From: Rhizobium acidisoli
GTDB taxonomy: Bacteria; Pseudomonadota; Alphaproteobacteria; Rhizobiales; Rhizobiaceae
Length of the DNA: 64,000 bases
Direction of reading: 5' to 3'
NCBI RefSeq assembly: GCF_002531755.2
Contig: NZ_CP034998.1
Span: 806,001 to 870,000 of the forward strand
The translations under genes and the position numbers were made by a program. Under the pieces are notes generated by a model. The model did not search any database, was not told the origin of the DNA, and saw only the letters and a list, made by a program, of their open reading frames with translations. Below are positions 16,583 through 26,520 of this stretch, one piece after another. Position 1 is the first letter of the stretch. Every line of letters starts with the position of its first letter.

Positions 16583-17224
16583 TTAAAGCGCGACTTGCGA
16601 CGCGACCGACATCAATTCCTGGGAATTCGGTGCCTTGAATGTCTGCAGCCCAGCCTCCAGAACTTCAGTGAAGCTCCAGCGCACGATGCCCTCCCGGTCT
16701 ATCAGGAACTGCCCGACAAGCTGCCCGTGGTCGGCGGTCATCATCTGCTCATCGGCTGCCGTGATTTGATATCCTTCCTTCTCGTTAAGAAAATCGTCCA
16801 TTGCCATCACGCTCATCGGCTCGGGCAACTCGCCCGGAAGATGGATCCGTATCGCCATGACCGCGTCGATCCCGATCTCGCGTAAGCCGAAGGCCTGGTG
16901 CGAAGCCCGTGCCGGATCGGACGCAGCAAGAAGATCGGGTATCGGATGGTAACGGAAATAGAGCCGCGCGCGTTCGACCGGGGTGTTTACAACAGCCAGG
17001 GATTGGACGCCTTTCTCACGCAGCATCGGGTTAAGATATGCCATGGCCGCAACATGGCGCCGGCAGAACGGGCAATGCAGGCCTCGAAACAAACCGATCA
17101 GCAATGGGCTGCGGCCGCGAAAATCGTCAAGCGCGATCTTCCCCTCGCGCGAGATCGCATCGAACTCAACATTCGGGACCCGGTCGCCCGGTTGCAGCGG
17201 ATGATCGACATAGGGTGTGGACAT
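16583..17224 (-). CDS. AhpC/TSA-family peroxiredoxin-like protein
   Basis: The start at 17224 (AGGAGGTTGTCC before ATG) is preferred over the ATG at 17272. The 213-aa protein has a thioredoxin fold with the redox motif LHCPFCRRH (CxxC), preceded by the LIGLFRG strand. The usual peroxiredoxin PxxxTxxC is not exact, so it belongs to the broader redoxin group that reduces peroxides or protein disulfides. It is soluble with no signal peptide. It stands alone, with a repeat-bearing gap upstream. Confidence 0.75.
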   Translation of the reverse strand: MSTPYVDHPLQPGDRVPNVEFDAISREGKIALDDFRGRSPLLIGLFRGLHCPFCRRHVAAMAYLNPMLREKGVQSLAVVNTPVERARLYFRYHPIPDLLAASDPARASHQAFGLREIGIDAVMAIRIHLPGELPEPMSVMAMDDFLNEKEGYQITAADEQMMTADHGQLVGQFLIDREGIVRWSFTEVLEAGLQTFKAPNSQELMSVASQVAL

Positions 17225-17473
17225 GGACAACCTCCTCGCTCGGGGATCGGTCGAGCAAAGGCGCCACGTCAAGTGCTGCGAGGTCGAGATTGAGCGTTGC
17301 AGACGACCTCTCGTCTTACCGCACCGCCAGGATCCGAGCTAAGAATGAGCCCACATGAGCCTGCGAGCAAGCGGTAAACGGCTGTTTTCTGTAAACTCTG
17401 ATATTTTAAAGGGCCGCAGAGGCCGACACAGAAAATTGAGCTGAGGGACCTGCCGCACGGCCCCCCCGATCAG

Positions 17474-17516
17474 CCCTCGTCCTTCGAGGCCCCTGCGGGG
17501 CACCTCAGGATGAGGG
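17474..17516. repeat. Palindromic intergenic repeat
   Basis: A near-perfect inverted repeat of about 19 bp per arm: CCTCGTCCTTCGAGGCCCC against GGGGCACCTCAGGATGAGG around TGC. This CCTCATCCTGAGG-type element is common between genes in Rhizobiales. The remaining gap 17225-17622 holds no supported gene. Confidence 0.65.
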
Positions 17517-17622
17517 CGGAGGGAGGGCGCGGCATCCCTTTTCTTCACAGGCTGGGCCGAAGGACAGTGCCGGCAGGCGGATGAGGGGCCGGGCGACCTC
17601 CCGGGCAGCCCCTCAATCCCTA

Positions 17623-19119
17623 TCAGATATCGCTTGCAGCGCTCGACCAGAGGTCGGCCGCTTCAGCTGCCGTCATGCGACGCACCTCGGCCTCGTGGCT
17701 GCGGCTGGCGAAGAGTTCGCTGGCCATGATCTGCTCGGCAAGGTCGGCCGGGAGCGAGAGGATGACGCGGCCTTCGCCATTGTGCAGGCCGCCGAGTTCA
17801 GTGCGCTTGCCCGTCACCATGCCGCCGGCGACCGTGTTGTTGGTCTCCGGGTCGATCAGGATGAAGGAGCCGGACAGCCGGTTCTGCTCATAGGGGTCGA
17901 AGATCGCCGCCTCGTCGAAGACAAGCCGGACTTTGCCGATGGCGTTCATGTAGAGCCGCTGGGCGGCAGTCCAGGTGCCGGTCTTCAGCTCGAGCTGGCT
18001 GAGCGGCTGCACCTGAACGCGCTGGCGGCGCGAACCGCTCTTCAGCCAGTAGCGTTTTCCGGGCTCGATGCCCTCGGGCTGCAGTGCGACGATCTGCGCG
18101 TCGAAGGCAAGGCCGACCTGCGGCTGGGCGTCGATCGAGACGATCATGTCGCCGCGCGCCACATCGACCTGGCGGTCGAGCACCAGCGTGATCGCGTCGC
18201 CGGCAACGGCGGCATTGCGCACCAGATCGAAGGTGACGATCTTGGAGACATTGGCGACCATGCCCGACGGCAGGATCATGACGCTGTCGCCCGGCTTCAC
18301 CGAGCCGCCGGCAACCGTGCCCTGATAGCCGCGGAAGCTTTCGCCCGGGCGCGAGACGCGCTGGACCGAGAGACGGAAGCCGACCGTCTGCGACGAGCGC
18401 ACGGTCGCAAGCTCCAGCGTCTCGACCAGCGTCGGGCCGGTGTACCAGGGCATGGCGGCCTGGCCGGAATAGACGACGTTTTCGCCCTTCAGCGCCGACA
18501 TCGGAATGGCGGTGATCTGCTTGACGCCGAGCGACAGCGCAAATTCCCGGAATTCATGGGTAATCTTGTCGAAGCCGGCGCGGTCATAGCCCGTCAGGTC
18601 GATCTTGTTGACGGCAAGCACGAACTGCTTGATGCCGAGCAGCGAAGCGATCGTCGCGTGACGGCGCGTCTGTTCGAGAATGCCGAAACGCGCATCGACG
18701 AGCAGGATGGCGAGATCGGCGGTCGAGGCGCCGGTCGCCATGTTGCGGGTATATTGCTCGTGGCCGGGCGTGTCGGCAACGATGAAGGAGCGCTTGTCGG
18801 TCGAGAAATAGCGATAGGCGACATCGATGGTGATGCCCTGTTCGCGCTCGGCCTGCAGGCCGTCGAGAAGCAGCGCGAAGTCGGGCAGGCCGAGATCGTT
18901 CTGTTTGCCGGTGGAATCGCGCTGCAGGGTGGCGGCCTGGTCTTCCTTGACCGCCTTGGTGTCCCAGAGCAGGCGGCCGATCAGAGTCGACTTGCCGTCA
19001 TCGACGCTGCCGCAGGTAATCAGCCGCAGCGGGCGAGAGTCGCGCTGGGCCTTCTGCGGCTCGGCCGCGGGCAGGCTGACGACGGTGGCGGCCGAGACGG
19101 CGGTTTGGGCTGCGGTCAT
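17623..19119 (-). CDS. cysN: Sulfate adenylyltransferase subunit 1 (GTPase)
   Basis: The start at 19119 lies 1 nt after the cysD stop and gives 498 aa. It is an EF-Tu-like GTPase with P-loop GSVDDGKST, DTPGHEQYTRNM (G3) and NKIDL (G4), followed by two beta-barrel domains. It couples GTP hydrolysis to formation of adenylyl sulfate by CysD. The protein ends without a C-terminal APS kinase domain, so this is a plain CysN and not the CysNC/NodQ fusion. That fits a pathway in which APS is reduced directly by the adjacent CysH. It is last in the cysHDN operon. Confidence 0.93.
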   Translation of the reverse strand: MTAAQTAVSAATVVSLPAAEPQKAQRDSRPLRLITCGSVDDGKSTLIGRLLWDTKAVKEDQAATLQRDSTGKQNDLGLPDFALLLDGLQAEREQGITIDVAYRYFSTDKRSFIVADTPGHEQYTRNMATGASTADLAILLVDARFGILEQTRRHATIASLLGIKQFVLAVNKIDLTGYDRAGFDKITHEFREFALSLGVKQITAIPMSALKGENVVYSGQAAMPWYTGPTLVETLELATVRSSQTVGFRLSVQRVSRPGESFRGYQGTVAGGSVKPGDSVMILPSGMVANVSKIVTFDLVRNAAVAGDAITLVLDRQVDVARGDMIVSIDAQPQVGLAFDAQIVALQPEGIEPGKRYWLKSGSRRQRVQVQPLSQLELKTGTWTAAQRLYMNAIGKVRLVFDEAAIFDPYEQNRLSGSFILIDPETNNTVAGGMVTGKRTELGGLHNGEGRVILSLPADLAEQIMASELFASRSHEAEVRRMTAAEAADLWSSAASDI

Positions 19120-19120
19120 C

Positions 19121-20074
19121 TCAGAAATATCCTTCACGCTTCTTCTTTTCCATGGAGCCGGACTGGTCGCGGTCGATAGCGCGGCCCTGGCGTTCGGACA
19201 CCGTTGCGATTTCGAGTTCGGCAATCACCTCTTCGAGGGTGGTCGCCTGTGAGCGGATGGCGCCGGTCAGCGGGAAGTCGCCGAGCGTGCGGAAGCGGAT
19301 CATGCCTTCCTGGCGCACTTCGCCGGGCAGCAGTTCGAGACGCGGATCCTCGGCCAGGATCATCATGCCGTCGCGCTCCACGAAGGGCCGCTTCTTGGCG
19401 TAATAGAGCGGCACCAGCGGAATGTCCTCGGCCTGGATGTAGCGCCAGATGTCGACTTCGGTCCAGTTCGACAGCGGGAAGGCGCGGACGCTCTCGCCCT
19501 TGCGGATCATGCCGTTATAGACGTTCCAGAGTTCCGGCCGCTGGTTGCGCGGGTCCCAGCGATGGTCGGGCGTGCGGAAGGAATAGATCCGCTCCTTGGC
19601 GCGGCTGGCTTCCTCGTCGCGCCGCGCACCGCCGAAAGCGGCGTCGAACTGGCCGGCATCGAGCGCCTGGCGCAGGCCCTCCGTCTTCATGATGTCGGTG
19701 AAAGCCGCCGAGCCATGGGTGAAGGGCGTGATGTTTTCGGCCGCACCGCGCGGATTGATGTGCTCGATCAGGTCGAGATCGTACTTCTTCGCGGTCGCGT
19801 CGCGGAAGGCGATCATCTCCCGGAATTTCCAGCCGGTGTTCACATGCAGGAGCGGGAAGGGCACACGGCCGGGATAAAAGGCCTTGCGCGCCAGGTGCAG
19901 CAGCACCGAGGAATCCTTGCCGATCGAATAGAGCATGACGGGACGCTCGAATTCGGCGGCAACCTCACGGAAGATGTGGATGGATTCGTTTTCCAGCGCC
20001 TTCAGATGCGGGTCGAGTGGCGCCTTGGCGCTCTGGGGATTGCTGAGTTCCGTATCCGGACGGCTATCGGGCAT
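19121..20074 (-). CDS. cysD: Sulfate adenylyltransferase subunit 2
   Basis: This 317-aa member of the ATP pyrophosphatase superfamily has PP-loop [17 protein letters not shown] at about residues 50-66. It makes adenylyl sulfate from ATP and sulfate together with CysN in the cytoplasm. The full-length family features are visible ([27 protein letters not shown]). GGAG lies 6 nt before the ATG. The stop is 1 nt before cysN and the gene follows cysH by 113 nt, so the three form one operon. Confidence 0.93.
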   Translation of the reverse strand: MPDSRPDTELSNPQSAKAPLDPHLKALENESIHIFREVAAEFERPVMLYSIGKDSSVLLHLARKAFYPGRVPFPLLHVNTGWKFREMIAFRDATAKKYDLDLIEHINPRGAAENITPFTHGSAAFTDIMKTEGLRQALDAGQFDAAFGGARRDEEASRAKERIYSFRTPDHRWDPRNQRPELWNVYNGMIRKGESVRAFPLSNWTEVDIWRYIQAEDIPLVPLYYAKKRPFVERDGMMILAEDPRLELLPGEVRQEGMIRFRTLGDFPLTGAIRSQATTLEEVIAELEIATVSERQGRAIDRDQSGSMEKKKREGYF

Positions 20075-20187
20075 GTTTTACTCCAGACTGTCGATCCTTT
20101 GCGGTTCGCCGCAAAGCAGTTCCTGATGCTGGCTTTCCCAGGGCTGCGGCGGTGGCCGCGCCCGGGTTCGGTAAGCCGTGAAGTTGA

Positions 20188-20946
20188 TTATTGTGCGGCG
20201 ATGACGGCGGCCTCTTCGGCGACATGCAGGCCGCATTCGCGCGTCTCGTCCTGCTCCCACCACCAGCGGCCGGCGCGTTCCGGCTCACCGGGCTTGATCG
20301 CCCGGGTGCAGGGCTCGCAGCCGATCGAGGGATAGCCGCGGGCATGCAGCGGATTGACCGGCACGCCGTTGTCGGACACGAAGGCCTTGATCGCCTCCAG
20401 GTCCCAATCGGCGAGCGGATTGACCTTCAAAAGGTGCCGTTCGGCGTCGTATTCGGCAAAGGGCGTTTCGGCGCGGTTGGCCGATTGGCCGCGACGCAGG
20501 CCGGTGATCCAGATCGTCGCCCCTTCGAGTGCACGCGCAAGCGGCTTCAGCTTGCGCACGCCGCAACAGGCATGCCTGGCTTCGACGCTCTCGTAGAAAC
20601 CGTTGAGGCCGTATTGCGCCGCATAGGCGTCGATATCGGCCTTCTCGGGCTCGTAGCGCTGGATCTTGATGTCGTACTGGCTTTCCGTCTCGGTAATCAG
20701 CGACAGCGTCTCGGCAAACAGCCGGCCGGTCTGCAGCGTCGCCACGTCGATCGGCAGGCGATGCGTGCCGATCTCGGCTGATATCACCTGGTCCTCGATG
20801 CCGAGCGAGGTGGTGAACACCACGCGGCCGCCGAGGCCGGAGACCAGCGACAGACGCCCGGCCAGGTCGAGACCCGCCAGCTTCTGGTTCAGCGCCTCGG
20901 CTTCCGCAATCGGCCCTTCTTCCGCAATTGTATTGATAACAGTCAT
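20188..20946 (-). CDS. cysH: Assimilatory adenylyl-sulfate reductase
   Basis: This 252-aa protein has the PAPS/APS reductase fold with catalytic Cys in ECGLH near the C-terminus. It carries the two cysteine pairs CCGV and CEPC that bind a [4Fe-4S] cluster. These pairs mark the APS-using type, known in rhizobia, and are absent from the PAPS-specific E. coli enzyme. It reduces APS to sulfite with thioredoxin. As first gene of cysHDN it faces a divergent Rrf2-type regulator across 419 bp, a likely control point for cysteine supply. Confidence 0.9.
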   Translation of the reverse strand: MTVINTIAEEGPIAEAEALNQKLAGLDLAGRLSLVSGLGGRVVFTTSLGIEDQVISAEIGTHRLPIDVATLQTGRLFAETLSLITETESQYDIKIQRYEPEKADIDAYAAQYGLNGFYESVEARHACCGVRKLKPLARALEGATIWITGLRRGQSANRAETPFAEYDAERHLLKVNPLADWDLEAIKAFVSDNGVPVNPLHARGYPSIGCEPCTRAIKPGEPERAGRWWWEQDETRECGLHVAEEAAVIAAQ

Positions 20947-21365
20947 GAGAATCCTGTCCTTTGTTGACGGGAGTATCGCAGTTCAATCCTGGCTCGGACA
21001 GAAAAAGGGATTTCGAAAGCTGCGGCCGGAGGAGCAAATATCTCTCCGAAGCTGCCGCAATGCAAAAAAACAGCCGCCCGAGGACAAAAATCCCCGCGAA
21101 CAGCTGGTATGTCTATAAAAATAGTAGAGTTACACGCGGCCTGTCAATCCGAAATCTGAAGTGATGCCGAAAAAGGTGCAGAAAGGGCGGGTTGAGCGTA
21201 GATTGTGACAGCTCGGCCGAGAGGGAAAAACAAGGCCGAAAACGCTTAGTCCTCAAGGCTTTCTCCGGCGCGTTCAAATTCCGTTCATGCTGGTTGTGCC
21301 ATAGAGGCGAAAGTACTTCCGTAGCGGCGCGGAAATTCGCGCCGCCTGTGTGTCGATGGTCTGAG
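20947..21365. promoter_or_regulatory. Divergent control region of cysHDN and Rrf2 gene
   Basis: This 419-bp gap holds both promoters. An AT-rich patch at 21113-21124 (CTATAAAAATAG) has inverted-repeat character and overlaps what looks like a promoter for cysH. It is the best guess for an Rrf2/CymR-type site. The remainder is A-rich leader towards cysH, with no supported gene. Confidence 0.4.
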
Positions 21366-21812
21366 ATGATTACGCAAAAGGCGAAATATGCGCTGCGGGC
21401 GCTGACGGTTCTGGCGGATGCCGATGCCGACGAACCGGTGATGATTTCCGACATCGCCGCGCAGCAGAAGATCCCGAAAAAGTTCCTCGAACAGATCCTG
21501 CTCGACCTGAAGCATCATGGCATCGTCGTCAGCCGCCGCGGCAAGCAGGGCGGCTATCTGCTGCTGAAGCCCGCCCACACCATCACCTTCGGCGAAATCC
21601 TGCGCATCATCGACGGCCCGATCGCCCCGCTGCCGTGTCTCTCGATCACCGCCTACCGCCGGTGCGACGATTGTGACGGCGAACAGAACTGCCAGATTCG
21701 CCACGTCTTCGCCAAGGTCGCCGACGCCACCCGCAAGGTACTGTTCTCCACCACCATCGCCGATGCCGTCGGCCCAAGGCACGGCGCCGAAGTCACCCGG
21801 CTGCTCGCCTGA
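21366..21812 (+). CDS. Rrf2-family transcriptional regulator
   Basis: The ATG at 21366 gives 148 aa beginning ITQKAKYALRAL, the standard Rrf2 start. The winged helix spans about residues 1-80, with ISDIAAQQKIPKKFLEQILLDL and RRGKQGGYLL. Four Cys lie between about residues 95 and 115 (CLSI, CDDC, NC), where IscR and NsrR bind clusters and where CymR-type members sense cysteine status. Placed divergently from cysHDN, it most likely controls sulfur assimilation. The sensing chemistry is not settled by the sequence. Confidence 0.83.
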   Translation: MITQKAKYALRALTVLADADADEPVMISDIAAQQKIPKKFLEQILLDLKHHGIVVSRRGKQGGYLLLKPAHTITFGEILRIIDGPIAPLPCLSITAYRRCDDCDGEQNCQIRHVFAKVADATRKVLFSTTIADAVGPRHGAEVTRLLA

Positions 21813-21848
21813 GCGGCAGCCCGGGGGGCGTTGTTTCTTCGATATTTG

Positions 21849-21962
21849 GTAAATAAGCTCCGCCTGATCGCGATGGTGCACTACAAATTCAGGAAGGTCT
21901 GTATTCAGCGGATTATGGATCACGCGGAATACGACAAAGGAGCATGGAAGGGTCAAGCCTGA
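21849..21962 (+). pseudogene. 5'-truncated higB toxin remnant
   Basis: Reading codons that end at TGA 21960-21962 gives a peptide with the C-terminal HigB pattern: LRLIAMVHYKF, then VCIQRIMDHAEYDKGAWK. This matches the RVVAMV...YIREVMTHKEYD end of HigB mRNA interferases. The N-terminal two thirds, including the expected start, are missing, and the frame runs back into the Rrf2 stop region without a start codon. The stop overlaps the antitoxin ATG (TGATG), as in intact higBA. The toxin is therefore dead, probably after deletion joining it to the Rrf2 gene. Confidence 0.7.
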
Positions 21963-22369
21963 TGAGCGCACTTGTAAAACTGGTAAGCGAGCACTGGACG
22001 CATGTGGCCCCGCTTCTTGCCATGCCGGCCGATGAAGCTGAATATGATCATCTTGTGGAGCAGCTTGACGAGATTCTCGCGGAAGTCGGCGACGATGAGG
22101 ATCATCCCCTGGCGTTGCTTGCATCGCGCATGGGAGACCTTGTCGAGGCCTATGACCAGCAAAACCGCCCAATGCCTCCCGGGACCGGAGCCGATGCGCT
22201 GCGTTATATCATGGAGGAGCGGGGCCTTGGCCAGTCCGAACTGCCGGAGGTTGGCGCTCAATCCGTCGTATCCGAGATCTTGAGCGGGAAACGACAAATC
22301 AACGTTCGACAGGCGCGCGCCTTGAGCGAGCGGTTTCTCATCCCGGCATCGGTATTTCTATCGCTTTGA
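21962..22369 (+). CDS. higA: HigA-type antitoxin (XRE-like HTH), toxin lost
   Basis: The start at 21962 overlaps the stop of the higB remnant and gives 135 aa. The N-terminal half is an acidic helical region that in this subgroup contacts the toxin. The C-terminal half is a helix-turn-helix (ALRYIMEERGLGQSELPEVG, then VSEILSGKRQINVRQARALSERFLIPASVFL). HigA binds its toxin and represses its own operon. Here the toxin is truncated, leaving an intact, apparently orphan antitoxin that may persist as a regulator or as protection against related HigB toxins. Confidence 0.78.
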   Translation: MSALVKLVSEHWTHVAPLLAMPADEAEYDHLVEQLDEILAEVGDDEDHPLALLASRMGDLVEAYDQQNRPMPPGTGADALRYIMEERGLGQSELPEVGAQSVVSEILSGKRQINVRQARALSERFLIPASVFLSL

Positions 22370-22428
22370 CGATGGACATACAGTGTTGAATTCCAGGACA
22401 TCCCCGCGACAAGCGACGACAGCTCTCT

Positions 22429-22531
22429 AAAGCGCGTCGCATCAAACTTGATTCATGCGACGCGCTTTAGCTCTTTGTTTTGATGCATGTCGTTATCCCG
22501 GAACCGCTGCACACTTCCGGGCGACATGCAT
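22429..22531. repeat. Two-part palindromic repeat after higA
   Basis: The first hairpin has 14-bp perfect arms, AAAGCGCGTCGCAT (22429-22442) / ATGCGACGCGCTTT (22455-22468), followed by T-rich sequence that may terminate higA. The second (22483-22531) nests CCCGGAA/TTCCGGG within ATGCATGTCG/CGACATGCAT around an ACCGCTGC-type core. It shares the core with repeats at 12.9, 29.6 and 63.6 kb. A diverged copy of the first hairpin is at 42205-42241. Confidence 0.7.
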
Positions 22532-22536
22532 TAACA

Positions 22537-24186
22537 TCACCGATCGCTGACGGCGGCCCGCGGATTGACCCAGGGTTCCTGGTTCGAGCGCGCCAGCGGC
22601 TGTTTGCCGAGGATGTGGTCGGCGGCCTTTTCGCCGGTCATGATCGACGGGCCGTTGAGGTTGCCGTAGGTGACGTGCGGGAAGATCGAGCTGTCGGCGA
22701 CGCGCAAGGCCTCGACCCCGATCACCCGGGTCTGGGGATCGACCACCGCCATTGGATCGTCCTTGGCGCCCATCTTGCAGGTGCCGCAGGGGTGATAGGC
22801 GCTTTCCAGATGCTCGCGCAGGAAGGCGTCGATCTCTTCGTCGCTTTGCACACTTTCTCCGGGCTGGATCTCTGCCCCGCGGTAGTCGTCGAAGGCCGCT
22901 TGCCCGAAGAGCTCGCGGGTCAGGCGCACGCAGTGGCGGAATTTCTCCCAGTCCTCGGCATGGCTCATATAGTTGAAGCGCAGCACCGGGTCGGCCTTCG
23001 GGTCGGCCGAGCGCAGCGTCACGCTGCCGCGTGATTTCGACAGGTTGTAGCCAACATGCACCTGGAAGCCGTGGCTTTTGGCCGCCGCCTTGCCGTCGTA
23101 GCTGATCGCCACCGGCAGGAAATGGTACTGGATGTCGGGCTGTTTCAGCCCAGGCGCCGAGCGCAGGAAGGCGCACGCCTCGAACTGGTTGGAGGCGCCG
23201 AGCCCGCCTTTCGACAGCAGCCATTGCGCACCCGCCACCCCTTGCCAGAACCACGGCAGCCAGGAATAGAGCGACACCGGCTTGGTGCTCACCTGCTGGA
23301 AGTAGAATTCCATATGGTCCTGCAGGTTGGCGCCGACGCCCGGCCGGTCGGCCTTCACCTCGATGCCCATCTCCTTCAAATGCTCAGCCGGACCGATGCC
23401 CGAGAGCATCAAGAGCTTCGGCGAATTGAAGGAGGAGGCCGAGACGATCACCTCGCGGTTGGCCTTGACCACCTCTATTTTGCCGTTGCGCTCGATCTCG
23501 ACGCCGGTCGCCCGGCCGTTCTCGATCATCACCTTGCGCGCGAAGCCGTAGACGATCTCGACATTTTTTCGCTTCAGCGCCGGTTTCAGATAGGCGTTGG
23601 CGGCAGACCAGCGACGGCCGGAAAAGATGGTTTGCTCCATCAGCCCGAAGCCCTCTTGCTTGCTGCCGTTATAATCCTTCGTCGTTTCGAAGCCCGCCTG
23701 TTTGCCGGCCTCGACAAAGGCGCGGAACAGCGGATTGGTGAAGCCGCCGCGCTGGACGTGCAGCGGCCCGTCGCTGCCGCGCCAGCCTTCCTCGCCGCCA
23801 TGCGAATGTTCCATCCGCTTGAAATAGGGGAGAACGTCGGCATAGGCCCAGCCGCTGGCGCCGAGCTCCTCCCAGCGGTTGAAATCCTCAGCATGGCCGC
23901 GCACATAGACCATGCCGTTGATCGAGGAGGAGCCGCCGATCACCTTGCCGCGCGGCGCAGTGATGCGCCGGTTGTTGAGGTTTGGCTCCGGCTCGGACAA
24001 ATAGCCCCAATTGTAGCGCTTCATGCTCATCGGCCAGGCAAGGGCCGCCGGCATCTGGATAAACGGCCCGAAATCGCTGCCGCCCGCCTCGATGACGAGG
24101 ACGCTGTTCTTGCCGTCTTCGGAGAGGCGATAGGCAAGCGCCGAGCCGGCGGAACCGGAGCCGATGATGACGAAATCTGCTTGCAT
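22537..24186 (-). CDS. betA: Choline dehydrogenase
   Basis: This 549-aa GMC-family flavoprotein oxidises choline to betaine aldehyde at the membrane. It has the FAD motif [17 protein letters not shown] at the N-terminus, GMC signatures ([13 protein letters not shown], then [15 protein letters not shown]) and the C-terminal HPCGTCKMG and NLNGPSIM segment carrying the active-site His and Asn. It is downstream of betB, separated by a mosaic palindromic repeat, and is probably part of the betI-betB-betA transcript. It supports osmoprotection and use of choline as carbon and nitrogen source. Confidence 0.9.
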   Translation of the reverse strand: MQADFVIIGSGSAGSALAYRLSEDGKNSVLVIEAGGSDFGPFIQMPAALAWPMSMKRYNWGYLSEPEPNLNNRRITAPRGKVIGGSSSINGMVYVRGHAEDFNRWEELGASGWAYADVLPYFKRMEHSHGGEEGWRGSDGPLHVQRGGFTNPLFRAFVEAGKQAGFETTKDYNGSKQEGFGLMEQTIFSGRRWSAANAYLKPALKRKNVEIVYGFARKVMIENGRATGVEIERNGKIEVVKANREVIVSASSFNSPKLLMLSGIGPAEHLKEMGIEVKADRPGVGANLQDHMEFYFQQVSTKPVSLYSWLPWFWQGVAGAQWLLSKGGLGASNQFEACAFLRSAPGLKQPDIQYHFLPVAISYDGKAAAKSHGFQVHVGYNLSKSRGSVTLRSADPKADPVLRFNYMSHAEDWEKFRHCVRLTRELFGQAAFDDYRGAEIQPGESVQSDEEIDAFLREHLESAYHPCGTCKMGAKDDPMAVVDPQTRVIGVEALRVADSSIFPHVTYGNLNGPSIMTGEKAADHILGKQPLARSNQEPWVNPRAAVSDR

Positions 24187-24237
24187 GGTTTTTCTTTCTC
24201 AATTTGCCCTTCGTCCGGCTGCTTGTTCGCCGGGCCT

Positions 24238-24374
24238 GCCCCTCATCCGGCTGCCGCCACCTTCTCCCCGCTCGCGGGGAGAAGGGATATGCCGCACCGT
24301 TTCGGCATTCTTGACCGCCCCGTTTGTCACGTCCCCTCTCCCCGTTTACGGGGAGAGGGTTAGGGTGAGGGGCG
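24238..24374. repeat. RIME-type mosaic repeat between betB and betA
   Basis: Outer arms CCCCTCATCC and GGGTGAGGGG enclose two strong hairpins: CCTTCTCCCCGC/GCGGGGAGAAGG and CCCTCTCCCCGT/ACGGGGAGAGGG. The layout matches Rhizobium intergenic mosaic elements. A second copy lies inverted at 38287-38426. Sitting inside an operon, it may shape mRNA stability or the betB:betA ratio. Confidence 0.75.
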
Positions 24375-24388
24375 GGATCTTGCGCCCT

Positions 24389-25852
24389 TTAATACGGTGC
24401 TTGCACCGGCCCCATGCCGACATAAACCGTCTTCAGCTCGGAATAATGCTCCAGCGCCGCCAGCGAATTCTCGCGGCCGAAGCCGGATTGTTTCGAGCCG
24501 CCGAAGGGGATTTCCACCGGGCAGAGATTGTAGGTGTTGATCCACAGCGTGCCGGCCTCCAGCCGGTCGACGACGCGGTGGGCGCGGGTGAGGTCGGCGG
24601 TGAAGACGCCGCCGGAGAGGCCGAATTCGCTGGCATTGGCGCGGGCGATCACCTCGTCCTCGTCGTCGAAATCGAGCACCGACATAACAGGCCCGAAGAT
24701 CTCCTCGCGGGCGATGGTCATCTCGTCGGTGACGTCGGCAAACACCGTCGGCTGCACGTAATAGCCTTCGCCGGAGACGTTGTTCGGAATGCCGCCGCCG
24801 GCAATCAGTGTCGCCCCCTCGGCCTTGCCCTTCTCGATGTAGGAAATCACCTTCTCGCGCTGCGCCCAGGAAACCATCGGCCCGACCTGTGTCGCCTCAT
24901 CCATCGGATCGCCAATCAGCATCGCCTCGGTGCGCGCCTTCAGTCGCTTGAGGAATTCGGCTTTAACAGCCTTCTGCACGAAGACGCGGGTGCCGTTCGA
25001 GCAGACCTGGCCTGTGGAATAAAAATTGCCGAGCATCGCTCCGCCCACCGCCGAATCGAGATCGGCATCGTCGAAGACGATGAGCGGCGACTTGCCGCCG
25101 AGTTCCATCGTCACATGCTTGAGGTTGCCGGCTGCTGCTGCCGCCACCCTGCGCCCGGTCGGCACCGATCCGGTCAGCGACACCTTGGCGACATCGGAAT
25201 GATTGACGAGCAGCGGCCCGGTATCGCGGTCGCCCTGGATGACGTTGAAGAGTCCCCTCGGCAGCCCCGCCTCATGCAGGATCTCGGCGATCTTCAGGGC
25301 GCCGAGCGGGGTGTTTTCCGAGGGCTTGAACACCATGGCATTGCCTGAGATGAGCGCCGGCGCCGCTTTCCAGCAGGCGATCTGCTGCGGATAGTTCCAG
25401 GCGCCGATGCCGACGCAGACGCCGAGCGCCACGCGCTTGGTATAGGCAAAATCCTGGCCGAGCGGGATATGCGAACCGTTGAGCCCAGCGGGTGCAACGC
25501 CGCCGAAGAATTCGAAGGCATCGGCACCCGAGGTCGGGTCGGCGACGATCGTCTCCTGGATCGGCTTGCCGGTATCGAGCGTTTCGAGCTCCGACAGCGC
25601 CCGGTTTCTCTCGCGCATGATGTCGGCGGCACGCTTGAGGATGCGCCCGCGCGCCATCGGGCTCATCGCCGCCCATTCCGGCTGGGCGCGTTTGGCCGCC
25701 GCAATCGCCTTCTCGACGATTGCAGGCGTTGCCGCGTGCAGCCGGGCGATCACTTCGCCGGTGGCCGGATAGAGGCTCTCGATGACGGTGCCGTCGGTAT
25801 CCTCGACATATTCGCCGTCGATGAAGTGCGAGGCTTTCGGCTGGGCTTTCAT
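24389..25852 (-). CDS. betB: Betaine aldehyde dehydrogenase
   Basis: This 487-aa NAD(P)-dependent aldehyde dehydrogenase converts betaine aldehyde to glycine betaine in the cytoplasm. It has the general-base Glu in MELGGKSPL, the catalytic Cys in [12 protein letters not shown], the nucleotide-binding [13 protein letters not shown] and the GSVPTGR turn. Length is normal for BetB. Its start overlaps the betI stop by 4 nt (ATGA), so the two are translationally coupled. A betC choline sulfatase gene, found between betI and betB in some rhizobia, is absent here. Confidence 0.92.
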   Translation of the reverse strand: MKAQPKASHFIDGEYVEDTDGTVIESLYPATGEVIARLHAATPAIVEKAIAAAKRAQPEWAAMSPMARGRILKRAADIMRERNRALSELETLDTGKPIQETIVADPTSGADAFEFFGGVAPAGLNGSHIPLGQDFAYTKRVALGVCVGIGAWNYPQQIACWKAAPALISGNAMVFKPSENTPLGALKIAEILHEAGLPRGLFNVIQGDRDTGPLLVNHSDVAKVSLTGSVPTGRRVAAAAAGNLKHVTMELGGKSPLIVFDDADLDSAVGGAMLGNFYSTGQVCSNGTRVFVQKAVKAEFLKRLKARTEAMLIGDPMDEATQVGPMVSWAQREKVISYIEKGKAEGATLIAGGGIPNNVSGEGYYVQPTVFADVTDEMTIAREEIFGPVMSVLDFDDEDEVIARANASEFGLSGGVFTADLTRAHRVVDRLEAGTLWINTYNLCPVEIPFGGSKQSGFGRENSLAALEHYSELKTVYVGMGPVQAPY

Positions 25853-26484
25853 GTCATTTGTCCTTGGGTGTTCGATGTGGTTGTCCCACCTCCCCTGGAA
25901 GGGGAGGCGCTGACCAGAAGCGCATTCAGATAATCCTCCGTCAGCGCGATCGAGGCTTCGATGCCGATCGGCGCCGATTTCAGACTTTGCCTGATGTAAA
26001 GCCCGTCGATCATCGCCGCAGCGCCCTCGGCGATGCGTTCTGCGGCGTCGGCGGGCAGCAGCGCCTTGAGAGCGGCAAGCAGGTTGGAGCGCAGCCGGCG
26101 GGCATAGATCACCAGGAAGCGCCGCGTCTCCTCCGAGCGTTGCGCTTCGGCGTAAAAGGCAAGCCAGGCGGCGATCGTCTCGGGCGCAAACTGGTCGGCG
26201 TGGAAGTTGACACGGATGACGGCCGAAAGCCGGGCACGCGGCGTCTGCGCCGCCTTCAGCGCCGCCACCGTATCGCTGCGCAATTGCCTCAGAAGCGAGC
26301 GGATCGTCTCGATCAGCAACTGTTCCTTGCTGCCGAAATAATGATGGGCAAGGGCTGGAGAGACGCCGGCCTGGCGGGCGATGTCGGACATGGTGACGGC
26401 CAGCGAGCCGTGATCACCGATCACCCGCAGCGCCGCATCGACGAGCGCCTTGCGGCGCACCGGCTCCATTCCGACTTTCGGCAA
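25849..26484 (-). CDS. betI: TetR-family repressor BetI
   Basis: This 211-aa protein has an N-terminal TetR helix-turn-helix at about residues 25-55 ([29 protein letters not shown]). A BetI-type effector domain with [21 protein letters not shown] and IDGLYIR is typical for choline-responsive repressors. It would repress betIBA until choline is present. A near-perfect palindrome 37 bp upstream (26521-26540) is the likely operator. The C-terminal 20 residues extend past the family norm and are low complexity. Confidence 0.9.
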   Translation of the reverse strand: MPKVGMEPVRRKALVDAALRVIGDHGSLAVTMSDIARQAGVSPALAHHYFGSKEQLLIETIRSLLRQLRSDTVAALKAAQTPRARLSAVIRVNFHADQFAPETIAAWLAFYAEAQRSEETRRFLVIYARRLRSNLLAALKALLPADAAERIAEGAAAMIDGLYIRQSLKSAPIGIEASIALTEDYLNALLVSASPSRGGGTTTSNTQGQMT

Positions 26485-26520
26485 AGCGCCAACTCCCTTG
26501 AAATTTCGACCAGAGTATTT

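Noticed and set aside
17581..19179. A 532-codon plus-strand frame over cysN
   Set aside because: It mirrors cysN and has the Arg/Gly/Asp bias typical of antisense frames. CysN has all its GTPase motifs.
22429..22531. A CRISPR-like pair of repeats
   Set aside because: The palindromes are single, nested and without regularly spaced spacers; they match dispersed intergenic repeats.
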